DNA from: JAVWJP01 sp036638975 | GTDB taxonomy: Bacteria; Bacillota; Clostridia; Oscillospirales; Ruminococcaceae | Length of the DNA: 13,912 nt | Reading direction: 5' to 3' | Assembly: GCA_036638975.1 (NCBI GenBank) | Contig: JAVWJP010000027.1 | Span: 1-13,912 of the forward strand | Shown: positions 7,689 to 13,623 of the stretch, piece by piece | Layout of the letters: each line of letters begins with the position of its first letter | How positions within the stretch are numbered: the stretch's first letter is position 1 | Translations under genes and position numbers: made by a program | Notes under the pieces: model-generated | What the model saw: only the letters and a program-made list of their open reading frames with translations | Database searches by the model: none | Told to the model about the DNA's origin: nothing

Positions 7689-9287
7689 ATGAAATTTTGT
7701 CCGTATTGCGGAGAACCCCTGCCGCAGGAAAATGTTAAATTTTGTCCTGAATGCGGGGAGAAGCTTGCGCAGATAAAAGCACCTAACAGCGAGCCTTCAC
7801 CGCTTTTTAGGCAGGCACAGACGCAAGAGCAAGAGATTTTACAAAAAGCTCTTGCATTGTCTGCTCAAAGCTCTGACACAAATAATGCGGAAAATTACTA
7901 TAAAAGCTCTGCATCTGATTATTCATCTGAAAGCGATTATGAATATGACGAGGACGAAATTCCGCAGACAAAGGTTAAAAAGCGCGGAATAGGCGTGGGT
8001 AAAGTTATAATAATCATGGTTATTACAGCTATTTTACTTGCCCTTTGTGCGGGTTATGTAATAATGAAGCTTACGGCAAAAAAAGCACCTGAAAAGGCTG
8101 TAGATGACTTTATATCGGCGGTTTCAGCTGGAGATACGCAGTATGTATTAAGGCATATTAAAAGTACAGACGGCAAAAACATTAATACAGAGAGCGCAAA
8201 AAAGCTGTGTACAGATATGACAGAAAACATGAATATGACAGCATTCAGAGGGCATTTGCTTTCAAAAATAGGCTATGGTGATGCAGATGCTGATGCGTTG
8301 TACAGTGCATTTAATTTTGTTCAGACAGAGAACAGCTTGCTTTCGCAAAGCTTTACAGTCGAGCTTGCCAATATAAAGGTGCTGGTACATACTGCTGTGC
8401 CTGATGCAGAACTTTATGTTGATGATAAGCTTGTAAAAGCTGTGCCGGACGAAAGCGGAAGTATATCGCTTTCACTTTTACCGGGCAGGCATAGCATTTG
8501 CGCAGTCTACACCGGCTATGGCGCAGAGTACGAGCTTGGCAAAGCCGATGTGGTTAGTTTTTCTGCCAATGAGCAAGCTGAGGCTTCGGTTTCTGACAAG
8601 CTTGCCTCGGCTGAAATAGAGCTTTCAGGGCTCGAAAACAATTTGCAGGTGATTATTAACGGCAACCCTGTAAAGACTGATACCACAGGTGGTTTTATTG
8701 TATTGAACCCTGTTTTCAGCGGCATGGAGCTTACCGTAAAATGTGATGAATACAGCGAAAAATTCACTATGGGCGGCGGTGTTTCACAGCAATATAAGGT
8801 AAGCTATATTGCAAAACGCGAGGAAGAACAGGACAAGGAAGGCGACACACCTGTTGGTAAAATGACAAATAGGCAGCTTATAGAAACCCTTGCGCCGCAG
8901 TTCTATGCCTATTATCGTTCATATCTTGAGGCTATAAATGTTTGGGACGCAACAATTATTCATGGTGTAAGCGACGAGTATCGTGCCGAGGTTATTAAAA
9001 AAATGGAGGACTATAACCAAGGTCTGATGTTTAACTTTAATGAAATGACAGTAGACCGTAGAAGCGTTGTGCGTGAAACCAAAGACGGCGAGTTTTATGT
9101 TAAATTTAACGTCTATGCAGATTTTAATTATGCTAAAAAAGGCAAGGAAGAAAATTGGCTTGCCGGCGGGAACTACCAAGTTGTAACTATGCATTACAAT
9201 AAAGATATATTGGGCTGGGAAGTTTCAGGGATATCAGTTAAGGATAATTTGAAGCTTTCTGATGATGTTTTTACTATAAAACCATAA
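7689..9287 (+). CDS. Zinc-ribbon, single-pass membrane protein (TcaA/YvbJ-like layout)
   Basis: The 532-residue product begins with a zinc ribbon (CPYC at 4-7, CPEC at 19-22), then a low-complexity acidic/Ser-rich stretch to about residue 92, a basic KVKKRG patch and one membrane helix at about 103-128. The large C-terminal part should lie outside the cell. It shows repeated beta-rich modules (about 135-230; 235-300 with VPDAELYVDDKLVKAVPDESG; 310-375 with LQVIINGNPVKTDTTGGF) and a final alpha/beta NTF2-like domain (about 395-525). This order matches TcaA/YvbJ-type envelope proteins, whose role in Clostridia is not established. The ATG at 7689 is preferred because AAGGGA (7674-7679) lies 9 bases before it; an in-frame GTG at 7671 would add 6 residues but lacks a site. 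It follows pcrA by 36 bases and may be read through from it. Confidence 0.8.
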   Translation: MKFCPYCGEPLPQENVKFCPECGEKLAQIKAPNSEPSPLFRQAQTQEQEILQKALALSAQSSDTNNAENYYKSSASDYSSESDYEYDEDEIPQTKVKKRGIGVGKVIIIMVITAILLALCAGYVIMKLTAKKAPEKAVDDFISAVSAGDTQYVLRHIKSTDGKNINTESAKKLCTDMTENMNMTAFRGHLLSKIGYGDADADALYSAFNFVQTENSLLSQSFTVELANIKVLVHTAVPDAELYVDDKLVKAVPDESGSISLSLLPGRHSICAVYTGYGAEYELGKADVVSFSANEQAEASVSDKLASAEIELSGLENNLQVIINGNPVKTDTTGGFIVLNPVFSGMELTVKCDEYSEKFTMGGGVSQQYKVSYIAKREEEQDKEGDTPVGKMTNRQLIETLAPQFYAYYRSYLEAINVWDATIIHGVSDEYRAEVIKKMEDYNQGLMFNFNEMTVDRRSVVRETKDGEFYVKFNVYADFNYAKKGKEENWLAGGNYQVVTMHYNKDILGWEVSGISVKDNLKLSDDVFTIKP

Positions 9288-9294
9288 AAAAATT

Positions 9295-9311
9295 AAAACT
9301 GCTAGTTTTTT
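9295..9311 (+). terminator. Probable weak intrinsic terminator
   Basis: AAAACT (9295-9300) pairs with AGTTTT (9304-9309) over a GCT loop, ending in a run of six T (9306-9311). It lies 7 bases after the stop of the zinc-ribbon gene. The stem is short and AT-rich. Confidence 0.45.
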
Positions 9312-9386
9312 CTGCACCAATTTTAATAAACCTCATATTATGTTATTGAAGTGTATTCTTTAATAGAAAGTAATAGGAGGATTACT

Positions 9387-9548
9387 ATGGCAGAAATAAA
9401 ATCAAACAGCAATGCGGGCGGCTGCGCCGCAAACCAGTTTAAAGAAGCCGTCTGCATAAATACCAAGCGCATCTATGACAGTTGCAGCGCAGTACAATGT
9501 TCATGTTATAAGATAAAAAATTTAAAGGTCTTTAAGTGTGATAGATAA
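9387..9548 (+). pseudogene. 5' fragment of a conserved clostridial gene, interrupted by the integrated element
   Basis: A perfect AGGAGG (9375-9380) leads to ATG at 9387. The first 33 or so residues (MAEIKSN...GGCAANQFKEAVCINTKRIYDSC) resemble, from memory, the start of a conserved clostridial protein of roughly 300 residues and unknown function, in which this segment continues with a DKDCLEDL-like sequence. Here the frame instead goes through SAVQCSCYKIKNLKVFKCDR and stops after 53 codons. The tail overlaps the 3' end of the recombinase gene on the other strand, so it is element DNA. I infer that insertion within about 9480-9520 cut the gene, with the rest beyond the far end of the element, outside this window. 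It could instead be a genuine 53-residue protein, but the strong start site and abrupt loss of similarity argue against that. Confidence 0.6.
9478..9521. other. Candidate left attachment junction (attL) of the element
   Basis: The interval lies between the last codons that look native to the interrupted gene (YDSC, to about 9486) and the recombinase stop at 9522. Large serine recombinases usually leave their gene directly against one attachment site, and crossover cores are only a few bases, so the exact point cannot be fixed without the right-hand junction. The sequence TTGCAGCGCAGTACAATG (9482-9499) is the likeliest crossover region. Confidence 0.4.
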
Positions 9549-11051
9549 AAGGAAATCTTGCGGTTTGCTTTTTGGCTTTTTAAAATAAACAGCATCGCTA
9601 ATTACCGATTTTAGTAGCGTATTTTGCTTTTGCGGGCTTGCGTTGCCATAAGCTTCGAGTACATTTTTTATCTTTTTATAGATTTTTGCTTTGTCAGTTC
9701 CTTTTGCCTGTTTTATTGTTTTTTGCTGTTCTGAAATTTGTTTGGTTAAAATTTTGCTTTTTTCATCTAAAAGTTTACTGCGACTTCTGAACATTTCTAC
9801 ATCATATATACCTTGCTCTAAAAAATCGTGCAACTTTGCACGTTGTATTTCTAAGGTGTTAAGTTCTTTTTCGGACGCTCTTAGCATTGCTTTCATTGAT
9901 GTAACATTTTGCTTTGGTATAATTCCGGATTTTAACTCAACTTCTATTGTTTCTAAGGTATCGTTAAGGTATTTAAGTACTGCAGCTACAACAAACTCAA
10001 GCTTAGCTGACGGTACACATTTTTTTGTTTGGCAAAGAAGGTAGTCAACCTTAATATTGCGGTTGGAGGGACCCGCACATATCTGACGCTGCATTAGATG
10101 CTGACAGTTTCCGCAGCGCACTATGCCGGCAAGCGGGTTCTCTACAGTTCCTTTGTAATAAGGCGGGTGATAGTGCATTCGCATGATTTCTTGTGCAGAT
10201 GCAAACAATTCTTTGTCAATAATAGAAGGGTGCAGTCCATCATTTGAGGTCCATTTTTCGGGCGAATTGTAGATTGTTATATGCTTTGCATTTCCCTTTG
10301 TGCCGCGTCTTATACACGTTTTTTTATTCCATATAATTTTGCCGATATATACTTGATTTTTAATTATTGCAGCAATAGAGGTACGACCGAATTTATCGGA
10401 GCGGTGCGGCTTTGCACCTAGAGAATTAATTGTATCTGCAATAATCTGACAGCCAACACCCTCATTCACGTACATATCAAATATCATTCGTACATAATAA
10501 GCCTCACTCTCGTTAATTTCGAGGGTAGGGGTCTTGTTTTTTGTAGTTTTTGTATAGCCGTATGGTGCATTTGCAATATAACCGCCGTCGCATATAGTGC
10601 GCTGTATGCCATTGTGCAGACGTCGCTTTATAATTTTAAGCTCCTGACGCGCCATAAAGCTTTCAAACTCTGAATAAGTTTCGTCTATATCATTGTTTAA
10701 ATCATATATTTTGCGTGGTGTTATAATTTTGGTGTGATGCTGCTTAAAGGTTTCAAGTATAACGCCTTGCTCACTCATAGAGCTGCGCCCCAGCCTATCT
10801 ATCTCCATACATAGAACAGCGCTGTATCTGTCGGTTTCTACATCGGCAAGAAGCTTAAGCATTTGCGGTCTGGAATAAAGCGTATCGCCGCTTACTACCT
10901 CCTCATAAATGCCGGTGACGTTAAGGCTTTGTCGTTTTGCTTCGTCTGTAAGAGCTTTTTTGTGACGCTCCAGCACTTCTTCCTCTGACATAAGCTCTTC
11001 CATGCGCGATTTGCGCAAATACATGGCAACTTCTTTTGTGGTGCTTGTCAA
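9522..11051 (-). CDS. Large serine recombinase (site-specific integrase)
   Basis: This 509-residue recombinase would integrate and excise the element through a serine-DNA link. The catalytic domain (about 1-150) shows YLRKSR with nucleophile S15, GDTLYSRPQM around 55-64, and EIDRLGRS with R86 and R89. A recombinase domain (about 165-300) carries GYTK.., GCQIIADTINSLGAKP and SIAAIIKNQVYIGKIIWNKK. A zinc ribbon follows (C313, C316, C340, C345), then a long coiled-coil-like region (about 365-460) typical of large serine integrases. The start is TTG at 11051; AGGAGG (complement of 11060-11065) lies 8 bases upstream, which supports it over the internal ATG at codon 10. A terminator hairpin sits just before that ribosome binding site. 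The gene reads toward the left junction and stops against it. Confidence 0.93.
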   Translation of the reverse strand: MTSTTKEVAMYLRKSRMEELMSEEEVLERHKKALTDEAKRQSLNVTGIYEEVVSGDTLYSRPQMLKLLADVETDRYSAVLCMEIDRLGRSSMSEQGVILETFKQHHTKIITPRKIYDLNNDIDETYSEFESFMARQELKIIKRRLHNGIQRTICDGGYIANAPYGYTKTTKNKTPTLEINESEAYYVRMIFDMYVNEGVGCQIIADTINSLGAKPHRSDKFGRTSIAAIIKNQVYIGKIIWNKKTCIRRGTKGNAKHITIYNSPEKWTSNDGLHPSIIDKELFASAQEIMRMHYHPPYYKGTVENPLAGIVRCGNCQHLMQRQICAGPSNRNIKVDYLLCQTKKCVPSAKLEFVVAAVLKYLNDTLETIEVELKSGIIPKQNVTSMKAMLRASEKELNTLEIQRAKLHDFLEQGIYDVEMFRSRSKLLDEKSKILTKQISEQQKTIKQAKGTDKAKIYKKIKNVLEAYGNASPQKQNTLLKSVISDAVYFKKPKSKPQDFLLSITLKDL

Positions 11052-11076
11052 AAGCTTCGCCTCCTAAAAATAATGT

Positions 11077-11103
11077 AATAAAAGGGACGCATTGTTGCGC
11101 CCC
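11077..11103 (-). terminator. Intrinsic terminator between hepT and the recombinase gene
   Basis: On the minus strand GGGGCGCA (11103-11096) pairs with TGCGTCCC (11091-11084, one G-U pair) over a 4-base loop, followed by TTTTATT (11083-11077). Only about 12 bases separate the T tract from the recombinase ribosome binding site, so it can end the mntA-hepT transcript and may act as an attenuator for the recombinase. Confidence 0.75.
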
Positions 11104-11169
11104 CTCTGCAAAGTGATTTTTGAGCACAAAATTGCTTTTTTGTATTTTGCGTTGTTTTGTGCGGCTAAG

Positions 11170-11553
11170 CTACTGCTGGTAAAAGTTTGCAAGAGAGCAA
11201 AGCACAGGCAAAAAGTCGTTGCATATCTGGCTTGAAATCTTTTTTGCTGTTGCCTCATCGTAAACGTGTGAGGTCAAATTTCGTGCTGTTAAAATTGCAT
11301 TCCATTCTATTTCATTGAAAATTATTCCTGCTGCATATGCTTCTTTTAACACGGCCCTTGGAGTGGTTACAGCAAGAACCGTTCCTTGGTCTTCTAAGTA
11401 TTCTTTTAAAGATTTCCATGCAAGCTCTACAGTAAACTCAAAACGCTGTATAAGTCCGTCTCTGTACAGCTCATCTTCGGGAGAGCTACCATAAATTTTT
11501 GCGGCTTGTAAAAGTTGGCTAACTGCATTTGTGAAATTCTCAATCTTTTGCAT
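11170..11553 (-). CDS. hepT: HEPN-domain toxin HepT (HI0074-like, partner of MNT nucleotidyltransferase)
   Basis: This 127-residue all-helical HEPN protein is of the nucleotidyltransferase substrate-binding type. Family features are RDGLIQRFEFTVELAWKSLKEYLEDQG (31-57), TTPRAVLKEAYAAGII and the RNase motif RNLTSHVY, i.e. RX4HXY with R91, H96 and Y98. In characterised HepT/MntA pairs the HEPN protein is an RNase toxin, and the MNT partner silences it by adenylylating the tyrosine of this motif; that motif is intact here. Its start overlaps the end of mntA by about 14 bases, implying translational coupling. The ATG at 11553 is used; an in-frame GTG at 11565 is possible, and neither has well-spaced ribosome binding sequence. 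A plausible role is stabilising the element or abortive defence. Confidence 0.88.
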   Translation of the reverse strand: MQKIENFTNAVSQLLQAAKIYGSSPEDELYRDGLIQRFEFTVELAWKSLKEYLEDQGTVLAVTTPRAVLKEAYAAGIIFNEIEWNAILTARNLTSHVYDEATAKKISSQICNDFLPVLCSLANFYQQ

Positions 11554-11824
11554 ACAATATAACACCGTCCTTTTTTATGTTCTCAATTAATTTTTTATTC
11601 GTTGTATCTGTGACAAAAACGATGTCAAATTTTAATAAAGTGGAAATATCCTCAACATCAGCCCAAAATAAGGGTTGGTTACTGTCGGGCATACCAAAAA
11701 CAGCAATGTCATAATCACTGTTTGGGCGGTTATTTCCTCTTGCTCTTGACCCGAATAAAATAATTTTATCAGCACTATATTTTATTGCGGTATTTGAAAG
11801 CGAATGTAATATTAAATCCTGCAT
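11540..11824 (-). CDS. mntA: Minimal nucleotidyltransferase antitoxin MntA (HI0073-like)
   Basis: A 94-residue minimal nucleotidyltransferase. The catalytic signature GSRARGNNRPNSDYD fits GSX10DXD (G25, S26, D37, D39), and a third acidic residue, D67 in KFDIVFV, completes the metal-binding triad. In HepT/MntA systems this protein acts as antitoxin by transferring AMP units to the HEPN toxin. It is the first gene of the two-gene unit; AGGAG lies 5 bases before the ATG. The catalytic residues being intact argues for a working antitoxin rather than a decayed remnant. Small inverted repeats between its start and the upstream terminator (11847-11882) could be sites of autoregulation. Confidence 0.88.
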   Translation of the reverse strand: MQDLILHSLSNTAIKYSADKIILFGSRARGNNRPNSDYDIAVFGMPDSNQPLFWADVEDISTLLKFDIVFVTDTTNKKLIENIKKDGVILYAKD

Positions 11825-11846
11825 TATGTCTCCTGCTTTCCGCTAC

Positions 11847-11882
11847 GCTAAATTTTAGCTACGAGTACTAACCGGCAGTACT
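11847..11882. repeat. Two short inverted repeats upstream of mntA
   Basis: GCTAAA (11847-11852) and TTTAGC (11854-11859) flank one base, and AGTACT occurs at 11864-11869 and 11877-11882, itself palindromic. They lie 23-58 bases upstream of the mntA ATG, where an operator might be, but no factor can be named. Confidence 0.35.
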
Positions 11883-11904
11883 TTAATTCACCCTATTAAT
11901 TACA

Positions 11905-11947
11905 AACAGTTCTCTAAAGTATTCGCTTTAGGGAGCTGTTTTTTTAT
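11905..11947 (+). terminator. Strong intrinsic terminator facing the + direction
   Basis: A 15-bp stem, 11905-11919 with 11926-11940 (two G-U pairs), is followed on the + strand by a run of T (11939-11945). Read on the minus strand the stem is followed only by TGTTTGTAATT, so it would act mainly on + strand transcripts, though both flanking genes lie on the minus strand. It may still stop transcripts from the XRE gene. Confidence 0.75.
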
Positions 11948-12011
11948 TTGTTAAGATTGCACCATACAATAATGTGAAAGCTGTTATTTGAAGTGTTGGG
12001 CAAAAACAATT

Positions 12012-12446
12012 TTATTTCTTCGAGTCTGCGGATATGCTCAGCTTTCTTTTGATTTGTTCCGCTTCTTCATCAATGTTTTCTATATCTGGAATGTGGGCGT
12101 CTATTGGTTCCTCTTGTTCTGTAGTAATATTCAATATTCTATCTACAGCGAGGCGCATAGTTGGAGTTTTTCTGTATGCAGATATAACCATTTTTTCGTG
12201 AACATTAAGCATAGTAAAGTTATCCTGCTGAATTTGTGGAGTGTCTTGCCACCCCATTAAATAGGCAGGACTGCATTTTATAGCAGTAGATAATTTTTCA
12301 ACGGTTATTGTATCAATTTTATTTATTTTACCGCTCTCGTATCTCTGAACTGTAGGCTTTTCAACACCAATGGCATCTGCTATTTCTTGCAAAGTAATTC
12401 CCATATCTATACGTCGTTTTTTTAATCTATCCCGATTAAAAGGCAT
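12012..12446 (-). CDS. XRE-family repressor (CI-like) of the element
   Basis: A 144-residue DNA-binding protein with an N-terminal XRE helix-turn-helix (about 6-62): LKKRRIDMGITLQEIADAIGVEKPTVQRYESGKINKIDTITVEKLSTAI, ending in AYLMGW. The rest is a short acidic tail with no LexA-type Ser/Lys peptidase, so induction would not be by self-cleavage. The ATG at 12446 is preferred over a start at 12491 because AGGAG lies 7 bases before it and the longer form would overlap the promoter. It is divergent from the Cro-like gene and shares with it an interval bearing operator palindromes, so it probably holds the element silent and regulates itself. Confidence 0.87.
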   Translation of the reverse strand: MPFNRDRLKKRRIDMGITLQEIADAIGVEKPTVQRYESGKINKIDTITVEKLSTAIKCSPAYLMGWQDTPQIQQDNFTMLNVHEKMVISAYRKTPTMRLAVDRILNITTEQEEPIDAHIPDIENIDEEAEQIKRKLSISADSKK

Positions 12447-12467
12447 TAAATCACTCCTAACGAGTTT

Positions 12468-12496
12468 ATTATAGCATACTGTTTCGTGCAAAGCAA
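12468..12496 (-). promoter_or_regulatory. Leftward promoter for the XRE repressor
   Basis: On the minus strand TTGCTT (12496-12491) and TATAAT (12473-12468) are separated by 17 bp. The start would lie about 15 bases before the repressor's ribosome binding site. The degenerate operator copy at 12478-12500 covers the -35 box and spacer. Confidence 0.7.
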
Positions 12497-12500
12497 CAAA
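12478..12500. promoter_or_regulatory. Second, degenerate operator copy
   Basis: Aligned to the 23-bp palindrome at 12519-12541, this segment matches 16 of 22 arm positions, with the right arm AAAGCAACAAA matching 9 of 11. Its centre (12489) is 41 bp from that of the palindrome, about four helical turns, and it overlaps the leftward -35 box. Confidence 0.45.
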
Positions 12501-12518
12501 AAGGTAAATAAATTTTCA

Positions 12519-12541
12519 TTTGTTACTTGACAAGTAACAAA
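12519..12541. promoter_or_regulatory. Operator palindrome in the repressor/Cro interval
   Basis: The arms TTTGTTACTTG and CAAGTAACAAA are perfect 11-bp inverted repeats around a single central base. The site contains the rightward -35 box, so a bound repressor would block the promoter of the Cro-like gene. The XRE repressor or the Cro-like protein is the expected ligand. Confidence 0.75.
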
Positions 12542-12555
12542 AAACAATGTATTAT
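12527..12555 (+). promoter_or_regulatory. Rightward promoter for the Cro-like gene
   Basis: A perfect TTGACA (12527-12532) and TATTAT (12550-12555) are separated by 17 bp. The -35 box is embedded in the operator palindrome. Confidence 0.75.
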
Positions 12556-12598
12556 AAATATAAGAACAAAAGCCAAAAGAAAAAAGGGGGTATAAACC

Positions 12599-12811
12599 AT
12601 GATAAACACTAATGAATTAAATGCTTGTCTAGCACGAAAAGGACTTTCAAAAGCAGATGGAGCTAGAATTGTAAAAGTTTCACCTAAAACATTCTATGAA
12701 TGGATGAATAAAGGTGTTATGCCTACCGATAAAGCAGAAATGCTTATTAATGTTTTGGAAATTAAAAATCCACAGGAAATTTTTTTTAACGGAGTGTTAC
12801 CTGTGGCGTAA
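12599..12811 (+). CDS. Small Cro-like helix-turn-helix protein
   Basis: A 70-residue protein that is essentially one helix-turn-helix: NELNACLARKGLSKADGARIVKVSPKTFYEWMNKGVMPTDKAEMLINVLEI. This pattern is common in phage and ICE immunity regions of Firmicutes, where the first gene opposite the repressor antagonises it or controls excision. GGGGG (12586-12590) precedes the ATG by 8 bases. It is expressed from a promoter overlapped by the operator palindrome. A Cro-like antirepressor is the simplest reading; an excisionase-type role is also possible. Confidence 0.8.
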   Translation: MINTNELNACLARKGLSKADGARIVKVSPKTFYEWMNKGVMPTDKAEMLINVLEIKNPQEIFFNGVLPVA

Positions 12812-12901
12812 CTTTTATCCAACAACCCCTTTGAATACAATAAAACAAGACCGGAATAGGACAAATTAGCAATACCATATAAATGATATGAGGTGATTGG
12901 A

Positions 12902-13117
12902 ATGCCTTCAATGTACATGGGAAAGGCTTACGGCATGGTTGAGTGCGATGAAATCTTTGAAACCGACCATGGCAAGGACGGAATAACAAGGGTTGGCATT
13001 ACACGTCCAAAGGTGCGTGATGAAGAGGCAGCTAAGCGCAACAGGGCAGCAATTATGCGCACTGTACTTCTTATTATGCAAGATAATATGGAAAAAGAAG
13101 ATAACAGTAACGATTAA
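12902..13117 (+). CDS. Small element-encoded protein of unknown function
   Basis: A 71-residue protein, MPSMYMGKAYGMVECDEIFETDHGKDG..., with a central charged stretch (TRPKVRDEEAAKRNRAAIMR) likely helical and an acidic C-terminus (MEKEDNSND). I do not recognise the family and see no membrane helix or metal site. The ATG at 12902 is chosen because AGGTGATT (12891-12898) is a strong ribosome binding site just ahead; an in-frame GTG at 12893 lies inside it. It follows the Cro-like gene by 90 bases on the same strand, so it is probably part of the early transcript. A short hairpin, CATAT/ATATG, sits directly before the ribosome binding site. Confidence 0.7.
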   Translation: MPSMYMGKAYGMVECDEIFETDHGKDGITRVGITRPKVRDEEAAKRNRAAIMRTVLLIMQDNMEKEDNSND

Positions 13118-13180
13118 GCCGCTTTGCGGCGGCACAAAAATTGTACAGGCTATTTTGTGTATAAGAACCCTTTAATTTGC

Positions 13181-13208
13181 TTTTAAGACGGCTTAAAACC
13201 GTTTTAAA
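13181..13208 (+). repeat. Hairpin upstream of the structured RNA region
   Basis: TTTAAGACGG (13182-13191) pairs with CCGTTTTAAA (13199-13208), one G-U pair, with a 7-base loop. No T tract follows, so it is not a standard terminator. Its strands also complement parts of the terminator at 13491-13524 (CCGTTT, 13199-13204, with AAACGG, 13494-13499), so a long-range 5'-3' closure is possible. Confidence 0.45.
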
Positions 13209-13211
13209 TAA

Positions 13212-13530
13212 AAAGTGCACGCAGCCGGAAGCTACGTGAGTTGGCAGATGCACTACGGTGCAAAACCTCCTCGGCAGAGTGGGCAGTTGCAACGCCCGCC
13301 GGAGTATTCCTCCGATAATTTAATAACGAATGATGATTATTGATATTTCTAGGGCGGTAAGATTGTGTGCGATGACTTTGCTTAAAAGCAGACGAGCGCG
13401 CCTTATAGTGCACAGCACAACTTAGGAACGTGGCAGGACGGACGTGCCTCCATAGGAACAGGTAATCAGTCAAAAAACTGAATTGGAATGCCCAAACGGT
13501 AACGGGCAACTTTTGCCGTTTGGGTTTTTT
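13212..13530 (+). ncRNA. Candidate structured non-coding RNA of unknown family
   Basis: No credible gene lies in 13118-13623. The stretch is packed with local helices: CACGCAGC/GCTACGTG (13218-13238) with a single C-A mismatch; TGCAC-TACG-GTGCA (13249-13262), a UNCG-type tetraloop; GTGGGC/GCCCGC with a 9-base loop (13279-13299); CGGAG/CTCCG (13300-13314), which excludes some alternative pairings; TAGGGCG/CGCCTTA (13350-13356 with 13399-13405) enclosing TTTGCT/AGCAGA (13377-13392); AGG.ACGT/ACGT.CCT (13424-13449); and TCAGT/ACTGA (13466-13481). It ends in a strong terminator. Local base composition is more GC-rich than the flanks. I do not recognise it as 6S, tmRNA, RNase P, SRP, T-box, group I/II intron or a common riboswitch. 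The 5' end is not fixed because I found no convincing promoter. Confidence 0.5.
13491..13530 (+). terminator. Strong intrinsic terminator ending the structured RNA
   Basis: CCCAAACGG (13491-13499) pairs perfectly with CCGTTTGGG (13516-13524), followed by six T (13525-13530). It gives a defined 3' end to whatever transcript crosses 13118-13490. Confidence 0.88.
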
Positions 13531-13623
13531 AAAAAATTAATACTGTAAAACAAAGAGATTATCTATATGGCAATTTTTTTGTTTTGCAATATTACAAATT
13601 TACAAAAAACGGAGTGAAACTAT

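Noticed and set aside
9691..10044. Open frame on the + strand inside the recombinase gene
   Set aside because: Low-complexity Ser/Phe/Cys translation of the antisense of the coiled-coil region; no ribosome binding site.
11988..12260. 90-residue + strand open frame across the XRE gene
   Set aside because: Antisense shadow of the repressor's C-terminal part; the minus-strand gene has a proper start site and known fold.
12993..13175. 60-residue + strand open frame overlapping the small gene at 12902-13117
   Set aside because: It is out of frame with a gene that has a strong AGGTGATT ribosome binding site and has none of its own.
13118..13200. Terminator immediately after the small gene at 13117
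   Set aside because: GCCGC-TTT-GCGGC (13118-13130) is a stable hairpin but is followed by GGCACAAAAA, with no T run.
13212..13490. Group II intron, group I intron, T-box, cobalamin or c-di-GMP riboswitch
   Set aside because: None of their hallmark motifs is visible: no domain V-like helix, no TGGNACCGCG, no cobalamin box, no GEMM core.
13204..13509. 101-residue minus-strand open frame over the structured region
   Set aside because: Composition is Ser/Arg/His-rich without a fold or start site, and the stretch is better explained by RNA helices and a + strand terminator.
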